DNA of 64,000 bases from Chrysogorgia sp. JL179-B06 (lineage: Eukaryota > Cnidaria > Anthozoa > Scleralcyonacea > Chrysogorgiidae): assembly GCA_035772405.1 (NCBI GenBank), contig JAYKKM010000173.1:1657501-1721500 (forward strand), read 5' to 3'. This document shows positions 12,068-22,700 of the stretch, one piece after another. The notes beneath the pieces are model-generated. The model saw only the letters and a program-made list of their open reading frames with translations. It ran no database searches and was not told the DNA's origin. The position numbers and the translations under genes were made by a program. Numbering within the stretch: position 1 is the stretch's first letter; the number at the start of each line of letters is the position of its first letter.

Positions 12068-12125
12068 GAGGTGTCTAAGGCTTTCAAACCACTACAATAG
12101 GTTGTTAATTTGAAAAGAATATGCT
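12068..12125. mobile_element. Half-copy of the 595-775 MITE
   Basis: GAGGTGTCTAAGGCTTTCAAA followed by CACTACAATAGGTTGTTAAT, matching 5975-6030. Confidence 0.5.
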
Positions 12126-12227
12126 GGTTTCGTTTTTTTTATACACACTGTACATACCAGTCAATACTCTTCATCTCTTGGGGCCTTGCTCGATTGCAAT
12201 TTTGTCGTTTTGACACTATGGGGGTGT

Positions 12228-12800
12228 TTACACGAAGGAGAGCTAGCTCTCTTGGTAGGGCTGGCCCTAGTAAAAGGTTGTCGCGTGTACGGAGCTTTGA
12301 CTTATCAGCCCTCTTGAGTGCGTTTACATGGAAAATTTCCAGCCCTCATAGGCGAGATCTCGCTTAAGAGGGCTGGCCCTCCAGTTCTCTCATATAAACG
12401 AAAACCAATTTACGTTTGGTTTTACTGAGAGGCGGGATCTTGGTAAAAAGCCCGTCGGTGCAACCATTAAAGTTCGTGTGCAACCATTAGAAAACCATTC
12501 AATTTGTACAATAGAAAAGTCATCGGCGCCACTATAATTCGCTTAATCGAAATCCACTTAAGTCGCACGTTTCACACGAAGATGTTGCCATTATATGCAA
12601 ATTTGCTGCCACTTTTGTGTCTCTTATGGCAAGCATATATATATATATAGCCTCTTAACTCAGACAAATGAGGTTTTAGCTTGTCACACAATTCCATAAA
12701 ATGTCTTCTGCAGTTATAAAGTAAAGCAGTTTTCCACTCTTTCATTAATTCATATTTCTTGATTCGTGATAGTCACATTTTTGTCCGCCATGGTCGACAG
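12228..12800. mobile_element. Right arm of the composite inverted repeat
   Basis: Begins GGGGGTGTTTACACGAAG, then GGGCTGGCCCT words. From 12300 to 12790 it mirrors 8540-9060. Confidence 0.5.
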
Positions 12801-13224
12801 TCGACACCATAAAGTCCGTGGCTTCTTTGGTAGTTAAACATATTTTAAATCGTTATTGAATCATTAAACGGCATTCGATAGGCTACATATTTTGTTTTAT
12901 TGGTTGTTAACGATGTTGTGCAGTGACAATTACAAGCCAGCTAAAGAACCAAGCTAGCTTACTCTAATTAGTGATATTCAAATTTTTCATCTTTGATGTG
13001 CTTTTCTATTGAACAACATGCTTAGTGCAGTGAATCATACCGTCAAAAGGGAAATATACTGCGTGGAAAGATCGATGTGGAGAGGCTTACAAGTAGCGAG
13101 GGAAACGAAAAGAATCATTCTTTACGAACAACGACAACATGAGGTTCGTATTTGTATAGTGTGGGAGTTCATGCATGCATGTATAAAGAGGGAGGCAGGA
13201 TGAATATTAATCAGGTTGCTATTA

Positions 13225-13325
13225 TAATAAAGTATTCCTTGCTTCAAAGTATTCCTTGCTTCAAGTATTCCTTGCTTCAAGTATTCCTTGCTTCATTCCT
13301 TGCTTCATTCCTTGCTTCGGTTGCT
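13225..13325 (+). repeat. Minisatellite, unit about AAGTATTCCTTGCTTC
   Basis: About six tandem or partial copies of TATTCCTTGCTTCAAG shrinking to ATTCCTTGCTTC. It is read in frame by a 80-codon ORF (13152-13394) that is not considered real. Confidence 0.8.
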
Positions 13326-13327
13326 AT

Positions 13328-13620
13328 TAAAGTGCACCTGACATCAAAAAATTTTATTGTTTTATTTGGAAGAACTTTTAAAATGATAAAGTAACTTATT
13401 TTAAAGATTTCGTTTCTTCGCTTTCATTTTGAGATATATCAGTTTGTTTGATATGCAAATGTACGGAATTTACGTCACACATGCATAATGAGTTATCAGA
13501 GAATGTTATATATCTTTGCGTTCATCAAATAAAAATACTAAAGTGAGAATAACACGTGTGCGTGTTTCTCCCACAACACCAATCCTCTCAATTTTAATTA
13601 AAGGATTTCGTTCGAGAATG
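13328..13620. mobile_element. TTAA-type MITE, AGTGCACCTGACATC family (partial)
   Basis: TAAAGTGCACCTGACATCAA, then the conserved interior GGAAGAACTTTTAAAATGAT and AGATATATCAGTTTGTTTGA. Other members are at 56184-56510 and about 58110-58575. Confidence 0.65.
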
Positions 13621-13650
13621 AAAGAGATACACACATTTCTCCAATAAGTC

Positions 13651-14012
13651 ATTTACTCTAAACTTGATCCTAAGCAATTTGGATCATTAAAAGGCTGTTC
13701 CGCAATGGATGCCCTGATTAGCATGTTCCACTGCTGGTATTATAATACAGACGGCAATGGTAAGACCATCCGCATCTTTTTACTCGATTTTAGCAAAGCA
13801 TTCGATAGAATAAATCATAAAATACTGGTTAAAAAGATGCTCTTACTCGACATCAACAAATCCTTAGTAAACTGGGTCATCGACTTCCTCACGCGAAGAA
13901 AACAGCGAGTGAAACTCGGAACTAAGATATCTGATTGGCCCAAGGTACAATCCTTGGACCACTCCTTTTCCTCATTATGGTGAATGACCTTGCCATTAAC
14001 CATGACCATTAA
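13651..14012 (+). pseudogene. LINE reverse-transcriptase fragment (CR1/L2/Jockey-like)
   Basis: Reads KLDPKQFGSLKGCSAMDAL, then FLLDFSKAFDRINHKILVKK (RT motif A with catalytic Asp), a WVIDFLTRRKQRVKLG segment, and after a frameshift near 13950 LGPLLFLIMVNDL. These are conserved palm and fingers segments of non-LTR reverse transcriptases. Both ends are missing, including the catalytic YADD region. A short duplication (ACCATTAACCATGA) follows. Confidence 0.85.
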
Positions 14013-14029
14013 CCATGACTTGACCAGTA

Positions 14030-14225
14030 ATATTTGGCATTTCACTCGATGAAAATTCTGAGGATTTATGGTGAAGGAAAATTTGGAATATATACATTTT
14101 AAGACCAAACCGTGACCAGTTGCGAAAAATGCAACTTCAAGGCCTCCCAGCTGGAATTGAACCCACGACCCTGCGATGCTAACATGTTCTGAGGATTTAT
14201 GGTGAAGGCATTACCACCACTATAT
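14030..14225 (-). mobile_element. SINE copy, reverse orientation, rearranged
   Basis: Minus strand carries the SINE tail (CTTCACCATAAATCC, GTTTGGTCTTAAAATG) and the B-box region GGGTTCAATTCCAGC. The A-box side is replaced by a second tail-like piece. Confidence 0.7.
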
Positions 14226-14500
14226 ATCGCAGTGGAGGTAATATATAGCCTCGTACCCATGCTGTTATGGTTTTATAGGTAAAGTAAATATTTATAACAC
14301 TTCGGAAATTACAATATTCTGTTGTCAATGTGTGTCCTGACATAAACCAATAAACTAAATTATACAATATATTAATAATCAATATATATATATACATATT
14401 GTGGTTGTAGTGTAAGAAATAATTAACAGCAATGGTTCTTCACTAATTAACAAAATAATTAAAATTCATATATACAACTATCCCGAAACAATATAGTTGT
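14226..14500. other. AT-rich sequence, nothing recognised
   Basis: No coding frame longer than chance; a short TATATATA run at 14390. Confidence 0.4.
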
Positions 14501-14519
14501 AATAGTTATGATAGTTGTA

Positions 14520-14690
14520 ATACCAGAGCAGCGGAGTTATATATATATATAAAAAAGTAGAGTGCTGCGTAGACAGTGTTTTGAATATATAGCAAAGTGA
14601 AAAGGTGGTAAACTGCCAAGAATTTAGTGACGAGATACTGACGTTTCGAGCGGAGCCCTTCATCAGAGTAAGTATATATATATATATATG
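14520..14690 (-). mobile_element. Hammerhead-type repeat (Penelope-like candidate), minus strand
   Basis: Minus strand 14666-14640 reads CTGATGA, GGGC-TCC-GCTC hairpin, GAAACGTC. It is followed by about 100 bp shared with 49850-49985 (GCCAAG/CTTGGC, CACCTTTTCACTTTG, CACTGCCTACGCAGCACT). Confidence 0.5.
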
Positions 14691-14699
14691 GAGCTCACA

Positions 14700-15778
14700 A
14701 TGAGCTTGCTGGACCCATGGATAGTAAATAGATTGGATAGGAAACTAGCTGATGTCAGCGTGAAAATCTAGTTGAAAATCGTGATATCACGAAGATGTCA
14801 CGAGTATGCAGATTTTGCTGAGTTTCTCTTTGACTTCTCCATATTTTCGTATTCAGGTAGCTATATTGAGATTCCAAAAAGTTTCATCGTCTCACAATTA
14901 ACCTGCCTAAGCCACGACTAAGGGTTCGAGGTAAGTGTTGCTCGTCTTTGTTTCAGCTGTTTTCGTTTTGTTGTGAAGAAACTGGCGTCGCAAAAACTAC
15001 CGTTGTTTTAGTTGAAATTTGCGACGCATTTTTCACCGTCCAAAGTTTGAACTTTTCGCCTAAAATGAGTAGTGGTTGTCGGATATTCCATCGTAAAGCG
15101 GCATTGTCATATTTTTTGGTAGTTTGACTATCATTTTTAGCTGTATTATTGCTAAAAGTTGCGATTTATGGAGATTTTGTGACATCACGATTTTCAACTG
15201 GTTTTCACGCGATCAACTGGTTCCTTATCCAATCAGCACGCTGGAAACGTCACATGTGATCTTAGTTTCCTATCCAGTCTTTCTACTATCCATGCTGGAC
15301 CATAGGTACTCTGGGGCACTCTGGAGTACGTTAGACATCATGGGACCCCTGCACACGCTTCGTCCGCCCCCTTGTTTACCCCCCCCCCCCCTGTGTTGTA
15401 ACCGTTCGCAACATCTATTCCCAATAGTGTTCGTGAACATGTGTAATATTTAACAGATGTAAGTTGAACAGTTGCATAAAAATGCAGTTGAACATAAAGA
15501 TAAAATAGTTGTATAGCATAGTTCTCCGTACAAGGCTTGCATAAAAATGCAGTTCAATATGAACACAAAATGTATTAGCGTAGCGTCGCTGAAACAAATA
15601 AATAGTAAATAAATAAATAAAAAACTAATAATAAAAAAACAACTGGGTGTTTCTGTTCATCTCATTAATTTCCCTAAAGTTAGGCTAGCATTCGACTCAA
15701 ATAATAATGAGTAAAGTCTGCGAATCCCAGCATGAAAGCTTCTATGGTCATGTGGTTTATCAACATGATTAAGTGATT
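14700..15778. other. Intergenic, one internal inverted repeat
   Basis: 14700-15300 is loosely palindromic. CATGGATAGTAAATAGATTGG with AGGAAACTAGCTGATGTCAG at the left mirrors CTTAGTTTCCTATCCAGTC and ACTATCCATGCTGGACC at the right, so it is probably an old foldback. The rest shows nothing. Confidence 0.4.
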
Positions 15779-16200
15779 CAGCCACTGATCTCAAAAAATA
15801 GGACTGGATTGAGCTTTCTATTGTATCTGATGAGATGATTTTGAAGCTGGAATATTTGCATAATGTAAATTAACGAGAGATCATTAGAAGCTCCGAGTTT
15901 GCAACCAAACAAACTGTGACGCTCGCGAAATAGGTTTAGTGTCTGGTTGAGCCTAATTTGACGTCTCATATTAGGCTTCTCTCACTGGATAATTACAGCC
16001 AACGGTGGCCATTACTAAGGGACCAAAGTCGCAGTAAGTCTGTAGGTAGGCCATGAATCGTTTTACCCAGTAATTTGAAAAATGTCTTCTGTCGTCTTTA
16101 AAATATTCTTTTATATGCATGCAAATTAGCCTTTCTGGCCTCGTTAGAAAGCAAAGATCCTTTGGAATTACAGACATACGAACAACTAGGTCAGAAAGGC
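15779..16200 (+). mobile_element. Dispersed GACTGGATTGAGC repeat, copy 1
   Basis: CCACTGATCTCAAAAAATA, GACTGGATTGAGCTTTCTAT, TAATTTGACGTCTCATATTA and TAAGGGACCAAAGT recur at 18893-19380 (+) and 24345-24720 (-). Confidence 0.65.
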
Positions 16201-16463
16201 TTATTTAAATAAATATAAAATAATATTTAATTTGGGTGCATTTCATTATAATGATGATTTCATTATAATAGACCTCTATGATAATTCAAAAAGGTCTATT
16301 ATAATGAGTACAATTATTGAGTCGAGTCCGCGCTGTTTATAAGTTTAAGACTGTCGTGTCATTAGTCAATCAGTAAAATTGATTGCAATGTTATCCTAAA
16401 CTTAATCCTTATGTGAAACTTCATCCTAAATAGAGAACCATACCAAATGTCAACCGGTAGCCT
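16201..16463. other. 3' flank of TMEM163-like copy B
   Basis: AT-rich; short palindrome TTTCATTATAATGATGATTT / ATTATAATGAG. No gene. Confidence 0.3.
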
Positions 16464-17300
16464 CTATGCATGAGCAGGCTGGTCAACGATTTGATCAGGC
16501 AAACCTTTTCCGTTCATAAATTTACGATAATCCCTGTGCAGTTTGATAATTTGCACGACACAGTATGTTCCATATACGAGCGAAAACACAGCCACTCCAA
16601 GCGCAATGCCGGAATCGAGAAACCAAGCATCAGTCGTAAAGTATCTCGTCGTACTTGTGATGACGATACTGAGTGCCAAGATAGCCCCACACAGTGCATC
16701 CATGGAGTCAGTGCGCAGGGCTCGGCTACCTAGCCGTGTGGCTAGTCTATACTTGAGTGCAAACAAAATGAGGTAGAAAACAACTGCAAGCGATGATAAT
16801 ACGAGGAGAGCCGTCGATTTCTTGTGCTTTTCTGTGCGAACGAGTGCACTGATTGCTCGGTAAGCTATCAGAACCCCCGTGACAATTAAAGACGTGGTGA
16901 TAATCACGAGTGCTATGAGTTCGCGTTTTCGATCACGATTTTCCAGCCGTTTCAGGGACCAAAATCGCCACAAGATTATGGTCGAGGTGAGACCGGCGAG
17001 GAACGAATCGAACGCGAAGCTGTAAGCAGCAGCACTGTCGGCGTCTCGGGACAATATGAAGCTGAGTATGGTAAATACACTGGTCGCGAATAACGTCAAC
17101 ACGCTGAGTCGTTTCACTTTGGTGACATACCGGTTCATTTCTCTCTTCGTAATGTGTTCCTGCGAGCAAATTAGATCGCTCATCGCATACGTAGAATATC
17201 TGTCTTCGGATTCAGCGAGCACCGATCGACCGCTATCGGTAGCGTAGCCGTTGGCCTTCATGTCGTGAGAACCAGAACAGAGTAGCTTCTCAGTCTCCAT
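16464..17300 (-). CDS. TMEM163-like: TMEM163-like zinc transporter, copy B (single exon)
   Basis: The 278-residue product has the same six-helix layout as copies A, C and D, with helices near 65-84, 92-112, 128-147, 163-183, 201-220 and 227-250. Signature segments are SAAAYSFAFDSF ... IILWRF (helix 2), LRTDSMDALCGA (helix 5) and WFLDSGIALG (helix 6). The helix-2 site has Asp98 but Ala102 in place of the second acid; helix 5 has Asp198 and Asp201. Its N-terminus is the most divergent of the four: it lacks the SFVDEAILPRQKKLP segment and instead has MSDLICSQEHITKREMNRYV. Start at 17300 is the first ATG and gives the full N-terminal tail. The frame is intact and has no introns. Zinc transport is inferred from family membership. 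Confidence 0.87.
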   Translation of the reverse strand: METEKLLCSGSHDMKANGYATDSGRSVLAESEDRYSTYAMSDLICSQEHITKREMNRYVTKVKRLSVLTLFATSVFTILSFILSRDADSAAAYSFAFDSFLAGLTSTIILWRFWSLKRLENRDRKRELIALVIITTSLIVTGVLIAYRAISALVRTEKHKKSTALLVLSSLAVVFYLILFALKYRLATRLGSRALRTDSMDALCGAILALSIVITSTTRYFTTDAWFLDSGIALGVAVFSLVYGTYCVVQIIKLHRDYRKFMNGKGLPDQIVDQPAHA

Positions 17301-17653
17301 GTTTGGGCTGATCTTCAGCGATAATGTAGTTGTACAAAAGTAACTAGGTATTTGGAAAAAAGTTGACGTCTCTCAAGTCTCAACAGTCCCCCTATATTGG
17401 ATCCTTCTACGTCCATGTGTGACATCCACGATGGTCTGTGCCCTGTACTGTACAAAACTCACACCTCAGTCTTGTGAAACGACGATAGCCTTGTCAGTAT
17501 ATTGCCAATGGCAAGACAGACACTATAAGATGTTAAGTTTCAATGCAAATATGCATAATTTAATACAATTAATGGCTTTACTAGTGAACACAGGTTCCGG
17601 TCAATGTCTTAGTTGATGTCAAGGTCAAATAGGTCAGTGTATTAGTTGATATC
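17301..17653. promoter_or_regulatory. 5' flank of TMEM163-like copy B
   Basis: Presumed promoter side of the minus-strand gene by position only; no TATA box or named site is identified. Confidence 0.25.
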
Positions 17654-17656
17654 TTA

Positions 17657-18229
17657 GGCTAGGTTTACACTAGTTCTGTATGGTGCGGTAAGTGATCCGT
17701 TAAAAAATCAATACGTTTCTTTGTTGTGTTTACACTATGCCTGCCTAATCCGGAGTGGTTTGCCGTAGCGTATAGTCACTACGCCAAGTACTCCGGATGT
17801 AAATCACTACGCTACGGCAAATTTAACGTAGCGTAGTAGTGTAAACATATGCATACGCGTTTAAAATGTTAGCGGGCAAAAATGTCGCCAGGTTATTTTG
17901 GTTGTTTATCGGCAGCAATTTTAATAATTGTAGCTGGTTTATATGGTTATATGCAAGCATTAAACCTCTCTGCAATCGTGAGTGCGGAGAGCTTCCGACG
18001 AAAAAGGAAACGGCTTGTAAATATGCTGTTTTTAAACGTTTCCGGCAGCCGAAAAAATCGCCATTTAGTAAAATATGTCGGGCAATACGCATGTGCGTAG
18101 TAAAAAAAACTGCTGATGTCAACGAAAAACCTCGCTTTGTCTTTTGTAGTGTAAACAGACGTAAATTTCACAACGGTACGCCAACCTAATCCGGATCACT
18201 TACCGTACCGTACTAGTGTAAACCTGGCC
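17657..18229 (+). mobile_element. PIF/Harbinger-like MITE, TTA target duplication
   Basis: TTA (17654-17656), GGCTAGGTTTACACTAGT, body, ACTAGTGTAAACCTGGCC, TTA (18230-18232). The 3-bp TWA duplication and GG-start ends suit PIF/Harbinger. Words ACTCCGGAT, TACGGTA and AAGTGATCCG repeat in both directions near both ends. Truncated sister at 4422-4925. Confidence 0.8.
17882..18100 (+). CDS. Short hydrophobic-then-basic leader ORF in MITE
   Basis: 72 codons: MSPGYFGCLSAAILIIVAGL gives one membrane-like segment, then SFRRKRKRLVNM and SGSRKNRHLVKY are basic. No catalytic residues. The copy at 4422-4925 keeps the same reading over most of its length but has lost the ATG. I interpret it as the leader exon of a former PIF/Harbinger transposase. 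Confidence 0.4.
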   Translation: MSPGYFGCLSAAILIIVAGLYGYMQALNLSAIVSAESFRRKRKRLVNMLFLNVSGSRKNRHLVKYVGQYACA

Positions 18230-18239
18230 TTAGTTGATT

Positions 18240-18580
18240 TATAGTTAATATAACCCGCAGAGTTGATTATAATAACTATCCACTCTGGTCCAGAAAAACG
18301 AACATTCCTGGGGTTGGGAACGCGCTGAAACGGCAGGGGGACTCCAGAGCCTGCATTGCTGGCTATGTACAGCGGGCAATTTCTTTTCAATTTTGACATC
18401 ATCAGTCCTTTATGTCTTTTGTTCCTAGCACGCAATGACGTCAAAATCCCCGCTGTAAATCTAGTTGAGCCGTCGAGCAAATTCCAGAATTACACAAAAT
18501 GGCTGCGTCCAGAAGCATAAAATACGAGAATGAAAACGTTATTTCTCGAGTACAAGAGCAGGTACCGTAAAACTATTAAC
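18240..18580. mobile_element. Foldback repeat, GACGTCA/CTCGACGG family (copy 1)
   Basis: TTGACATCATCAG / TGACGTCAAAATC and CCGTCGAGCAAATTCC; related to 19497-19775 and 57800-58110. Confidence 0.5.
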
Positions 18581-18892
18581 ATTTCTAAAGATCATACAGT
18601 TCCCCTTTTTATCGGGTTAAAAACACGAGATGATAAAACCGAGTGTTTTAGTCCTGAGACGAACCATTTTATACGTTCATTGGCGTAATAATATTAAAAA
18701 CCAACGTTCTCACTGAAGTTAAGCTAGCATGGCTCTTGACTTGAAGACTGAAATTTCCTGTTTTCCAGAAATGTTGTCCAAACTAAGTCAAATTTACCAA
18801 ACATATTCATACAGTAGGTACTAATTTGTAATTTTGTTTCCATGACAACAAGGTCACGTGACTCATTGACGGCCATGTTGGATGAAAACCTA

Positions 18893-19380
18893 AAACCTCC
18901 ACTGATCTCTAAATAAAGACTGGATTGAGCTTTCTATTGTATCTGATGAGCTGATTTTGAAGCCTGCATATTTGCATAATGTAAATTGACGAGAGATCAT
19001 TAGAAACTCCGAGTTTGCAAGCAAATCAAACTGACGCTAGCAAAATAGGTTTAGTGTCTGGCCAATATAGTTTCTTTGTTAACATTAAATGCATAAAATC
19101 TTAAACCTAATTTGACGTCTCATATTAGGCTTCTCTCACTGGATAATTAGAGCCAACGGCGGCCATTGCTAAGGGACCAAAGTTGCAGTAAATCTGTAGG
19201 TAGGCGATAAATCGTTTTACCCAGTAATTTGAAAATGTTTTCTGGTCCTCTTTATAGTAATATTATTTTATTTTGTCGATCATAGGATTCTCAGTTGGTC
19301 CCTTAGTAATGGCGGACTTCCGGCTTCATTTTCTGAACAAAAGTTGCTCGATCCAGTCTTTATTTAGAGATCAGTGAGCG
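18893..19380 (+). mobile_element. Foldback element with ATCTCTAAATAAAGACTGG ends
   Basis: Left CACTGATCTCTAAATAAAGA and right TCTTTATTTAGAGATCAGTG are exact inverses. The interior shares the dispersed repeat of 15779-16200. Confidence 0.75.
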
Positions 19381-19404
19381 CCACACTACTACACTCCGAC
19401 TAGT

Positions 19405-19858
19405 TAAAGTGTACCCCAAAAAATAAATTACTTTTAAATAAAAGGCATTTAAGTATAATGTTTAGAAATCTTAATAGTTTTACGATATCTACTCTTGTAC
19501 TCGAGAAATAACGTTTTCATTCTCGTATTTTATGCTTCTGGACGTACGCCGCCATTTTCGAATTTGCTCGACGGCTCATGATTGATGTACAGCGGTGGTT
19601 TTCTTTTCAATTTGACGTCATTGAGTTCCTTACACTCAAGTGACGTCAAAATTGAAGAGAAACCCCCGCTGTACCTTGAATCTGAGCCGTCGAGCAAACT
19701 CGAAAATGGCGGCGTCCATGGCATAAAATACGTGAATGAAAACGTTATTTCTCGAGTACAAGAACAGATATCGTAAAACTATTAACATTTCTAAACATAC
19801 TTAAAGCCATTTTATTTAAAAGTAATTTAGTACTTATGCTTCGTCGCCAATTTCCTTT
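19405..19858. mobile_element. Palindromic element, CTCGACGG/GACGTCA family (copy 2)
   Basis: Both arms carry ATTACTTTTAAATAAAAGGC-like ends, TTAATAGTTTTACGATAT and AATAACGTTTTCATTCTCG. The core 19540-19720 is a near-perfect hairpin (GCCGCCATTTTCGA ... TCGAAAATGGCGGC). Confidence 0.7.
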
Positions 19859-19986
19859 AAAGTGCATATAAGCCCTACAGGGTTTTCAGTTATTCGTGTA
19901 GACCACGAAAAATGACCTGATAAAGTATTTTACAGTTTTGGATTTGGTCCTTTCGTTTCCGAGATATTGCTCTTCAAACATAGCCA

Positions 19987-20328
19987 TTGGCGTTGAAAGC
20001 CGCGCGTGAGAGAGTCCTGGTACTCGGGGACGGATTATATTTCACAAACAAGGAATACATAACGTTTTGGACAACAACAAGTTCAAAAGATCATATATCA
20101 AGTGAAATCGGCGCGATATTACACTCAAATTCAGACTCAAATAAGTATGAAAGCCCATTGTCTAGTTCAGATAATATAATCGAGGAAGAAACTGAACTAT
20201 CGGCGAAATATGAGGACGAGTCTGATGACTGTTTCATGGACGCCTACGCTGATGAGCCGTTGGCTGACGAAGAATGGCTTGCCGCGTATGAAAGAAGAAG
20301 GGAGGAGGACAAAAAACACTTGGAATAA
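19987..20328 (+). CDS. Acidic ORF in the left arm of the foldback element
   Basis: 113 codons. Basic start (KAARERVLVLGDGLYFTNKE), a Ser/Asp/Glu-rich middle (NIIEEETELSAKYEDESDD), then MDAYADEPLADEEWLAAYER and a charged end. The right arm encodes the same protein on the minus strand (21197-20994 is its C-terminal half) and continues LTRRWNGAESVK ... W-x-x-H-C. No domain is securely recognised. Duplication in both arms means it came from one ancestral protein, perhaps a transposase or captured host N-terminus. Confidence 0.4.
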   Translation: MALKAARERVLVLGDGLYFTNKEYITFWTTTSSKDHISSEIGAILHSNSDSNKYESPLSSSDNIIEEETELSAKYEDESDDCFMDAYADEPLADEEWLAAYERRREEDKKHLE

Positions 20329-20993
20329 CTTACTCGAAGGTGGAATGGTGCTGAATCCGTAAAATCTTGGTACGTTCATTGCGCCATATTTGTCATATCT
20401 TTCATTAATTTATTTTATGTACAGTATGGTAAGGTGCAACTAGTGGGAGAACTGTATTGATGTCGTTGTAACTGTAAAACCCTACGGAATGTTGTTGCTG
20501 CACAGAAATAAGAAATGTTCGACTGTTTTGAGCGACACTAAACTGATTGTAGTCGTAGGTTAACAGCCTCCGTGCATGACTGAACATCCTGGCTTTGGTC
20601 CTGTTTGTCTCAACAGATGAAGTTTGGAGTTAGCGGCAAACACTTTTCAGACACGAGATGGACGTAATATGAGAGGCCAAACTATGTTAAAATATTTAGC
20701 AAACAACCTTGTCAATATTAAACTACACATAGACACCTATTATAAAATGGAATGGTAAAATTAAATATTGTCTATGTGTAGTTCGATATTGACAAGGTTG
20801 TTTGCTAAATATTTTAATAGTTTGGCCTCTCATATTACCTTTCTTTTGATAATATTTGATTGTATGGACGTCCGTCTCGTGTCTGAAATGTGTTCAAACT
20901 CCATCTGTTGAGACAAACAGGACCAAACTCCAAAGCCAAGTTATGCACGAAACAGTCGAACATTTCCCTAGGGTTTTACAGTTACAACGTAGG

Positions 20994-21496
20994 CTATACA
21001 ATAAACCAATAAACCCGTACCATACTATTGATGAAAGATATGACAAATATGGCGCAATGAACGTACCAATATTTGACGGATTCAGCACCATTCCACCTTC
21101 GAGTAAGTTGTTCCAAGTGTTTTTTGTCCTCCTCCCTTCTTTCATACGCGGCAAGCCATTCTTCGTCAGCCAACGGCTCATCAGCGTATGCGTCCATGAA
21201 ACAGTCATCAGACTCGTCCTCATATTTCGCCGATAGCTCAGTTTCTTCCTCGATTATATTATCTGAACTAGACTGTTTTCATACTCATTTGAGTCTGAAT
21301 TTAAGCGTGATATCGCGGTGATTTCACTTGATATATGATCTTTTGAACTTGTTGTTGTCCAAAACGCTATGTATTCCTTGTTTGTGAAATCTAATCCGTC
21401 CCCGAGTACCAGGACTCTCTCACGCGCGGCTTTTTTATGCAAACAACGCCAAATGGCTATGTTTGAAGAGCAATATCTCGGAAACGAAAGGACCAA
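20994..21496 (-). pseudogene. Second, frameshifted copy of the acidic ORF in the right arm
   Basis: Minus-strand pieces 21496-21254 (KAARERVLVLGDGLDFTNKE) and 21197-20994 (MDAYADEPLADEEWLAAYER) correspond to the left-arm ORF. An interruption near 21250-21300 separates them. Confidence 0.55.
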
Positions 21497-21619
21497 ATCA
21501 AAAACTATAACATACTTTATTAAGTCATTTTTCGTGGTCTACACCAATAACTAAAAACCCTGTAGGGCTTATATGCACTTTAAAGCGCATGGAGATATCT
21601 GGTCTAGAATATGTCAATC

Positions 21620-22501
21620 CTAAAAGCGATCAGTAAGATAATAATAATCGACAATCGCAGTATTTTCTCGATCTCCATACTCGACAACCGCAGCACATTC
21701 TCGATCCCTGTAAACTGCAACCAAGCGAACCAGCACGGTGACCCCATAACAAACAGAGAAAGCAGAAATCACCATCGCTAACGCCGAATCAAGATACCAA
21801 ATGTCAACGGAGCATTTTAGGACGATTGATGATATTACAAGACTGGACGCCAATATTCCTGCACTCAAGGAATCGATAGCATCGGTCATTACAGCGGCAC
21901 TCCCCATTCTGCAAGCCACTCTGTATTTCGCGAAGAATAAGAGAAAATACGCCACGCAACTCGCCAAGGATAGCACTAGAATATAATCCAACTGTGTTGG
22001 CTTATCATCGGCCCGTAGTGATTGAAAAGCACGGAGAAATACAAACACTGAAGAAACTACCATACTCGAAGCGACCATAATAGTTGCAATCGTTTCTCGA
22101 CTTGCGTTTTCCATCATTTCACCCCATTGACTGGAACAAAACCTCCATATGATCACGAACGAAGACACCGAAGTAAAAAGCGAGTCGATGGCGAAACCAA
22201 AAGCCGCCGAACTCTCAGAGCTTTTCCAAGTGAGAAGAGCCATTATTGTAATTGTCAGGGTAAGAGAAAGAGTGACATTCGCTAAATTCACAGCCATGCG
22301 ACAAAGATGTTGCGCGAAAAGCGGCGGTAACTTCTTTTGACGTGGCAGGATCGCTTCGTCAACAAACGAGACGCACGACGTCGCAGCCGTATCGTCAGTT
22401 TTGTTTTTATCTTCGGGACATTCGCCGTCTTCTTGAGGACGTGTTATCAGATAAATAAAACTATGTCGAGAGTTCGTGAATAGATGTTCTTGCGCCTCCA
22501 T
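21620..22501 (-). CDS. TMEM163-like: TMEM163-like zinc transporter, copy C (single exon)
   Basis: The 293-residue product is closest to copy D: both have TNSRHSFIY, RPQ, SFVDEAILPRQKKLP and matching C-termini. Helices are near 72-92, 98-118, 138-158, 170-191, 209-229 and 235-258. Helix 2 reads FAIDSLFTSVSSFVIIWRF, with Asp106 but Thr110 in place of the second acid. Helix 5 reads VMTDAIDSLSAG with Asp207 and Asp210. The C-terminus holds an imperfect duplication (DRECAAVVEYG / DRENTAIVDYY). It is intronless and intact, and the first ATG (22501) matches the extra N-terminal residues. It lies just beyond the TTAA-flanked foldback, whose right flank is 37 bp from the stop codon. Zinc transport is inferred from the family. 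Confidence 0.88.
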   Translation of the reverse strand: MEAQEHLFTNSRHSFIYLITRPQEDGECPEDKNKTDDTAATSCVSFVDEAILPRQKKLPPLFAQHLCRMAVNLANVTLSLTLTITIMALLTWKSSESSAAFGFAIDSLFTSVSSFVIIWRFCSSQWGEMMENASRETIATIMVASSMVVSSVFVFLRAFQSLRADDKPTQLDYILVLSLASCVAYFLLFFAKYRVACRMGSAAVMTDAIDSLSAGILASSLVISSIVLKCSVDIWYLDSALAMVISAFSVCYGVTVLVRLVAVYRDRECAAVVEYGDRENTAIVDYYYLTDRF

Positions 22502-22700
22502 ACCAGATGCTGCAACGGAGGCGGTCTATGAAGTATTCAGCTATCGCTGTGTATTTTTTACTTCCAAATCCGCTGCCCAAGTGAAGATGCTTGTTGTAAC
22601 TTGACCCAAGGTCAAATTACTTCCCTGTTAGGTAGCCCAGACCTTCTATTAACTGTGCCCAGACACACATTGCAATGCGAGTATAAATACTGTAGATATA

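Larger units (their letters stand above)
19861..21579. mobile_element. 1.7-kb foldback element, TTAA target duplication
   Basis: TTAA (19857-19860), AGTGCATATAAGCCCTACAG, two arms of about 800 bp meeting near 20745, CTGTAGGGCTTATATGCACT, TTAA (21580-21583). The arms are highly similar over their whole length, including coding sequence. Confidence 0.85.
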
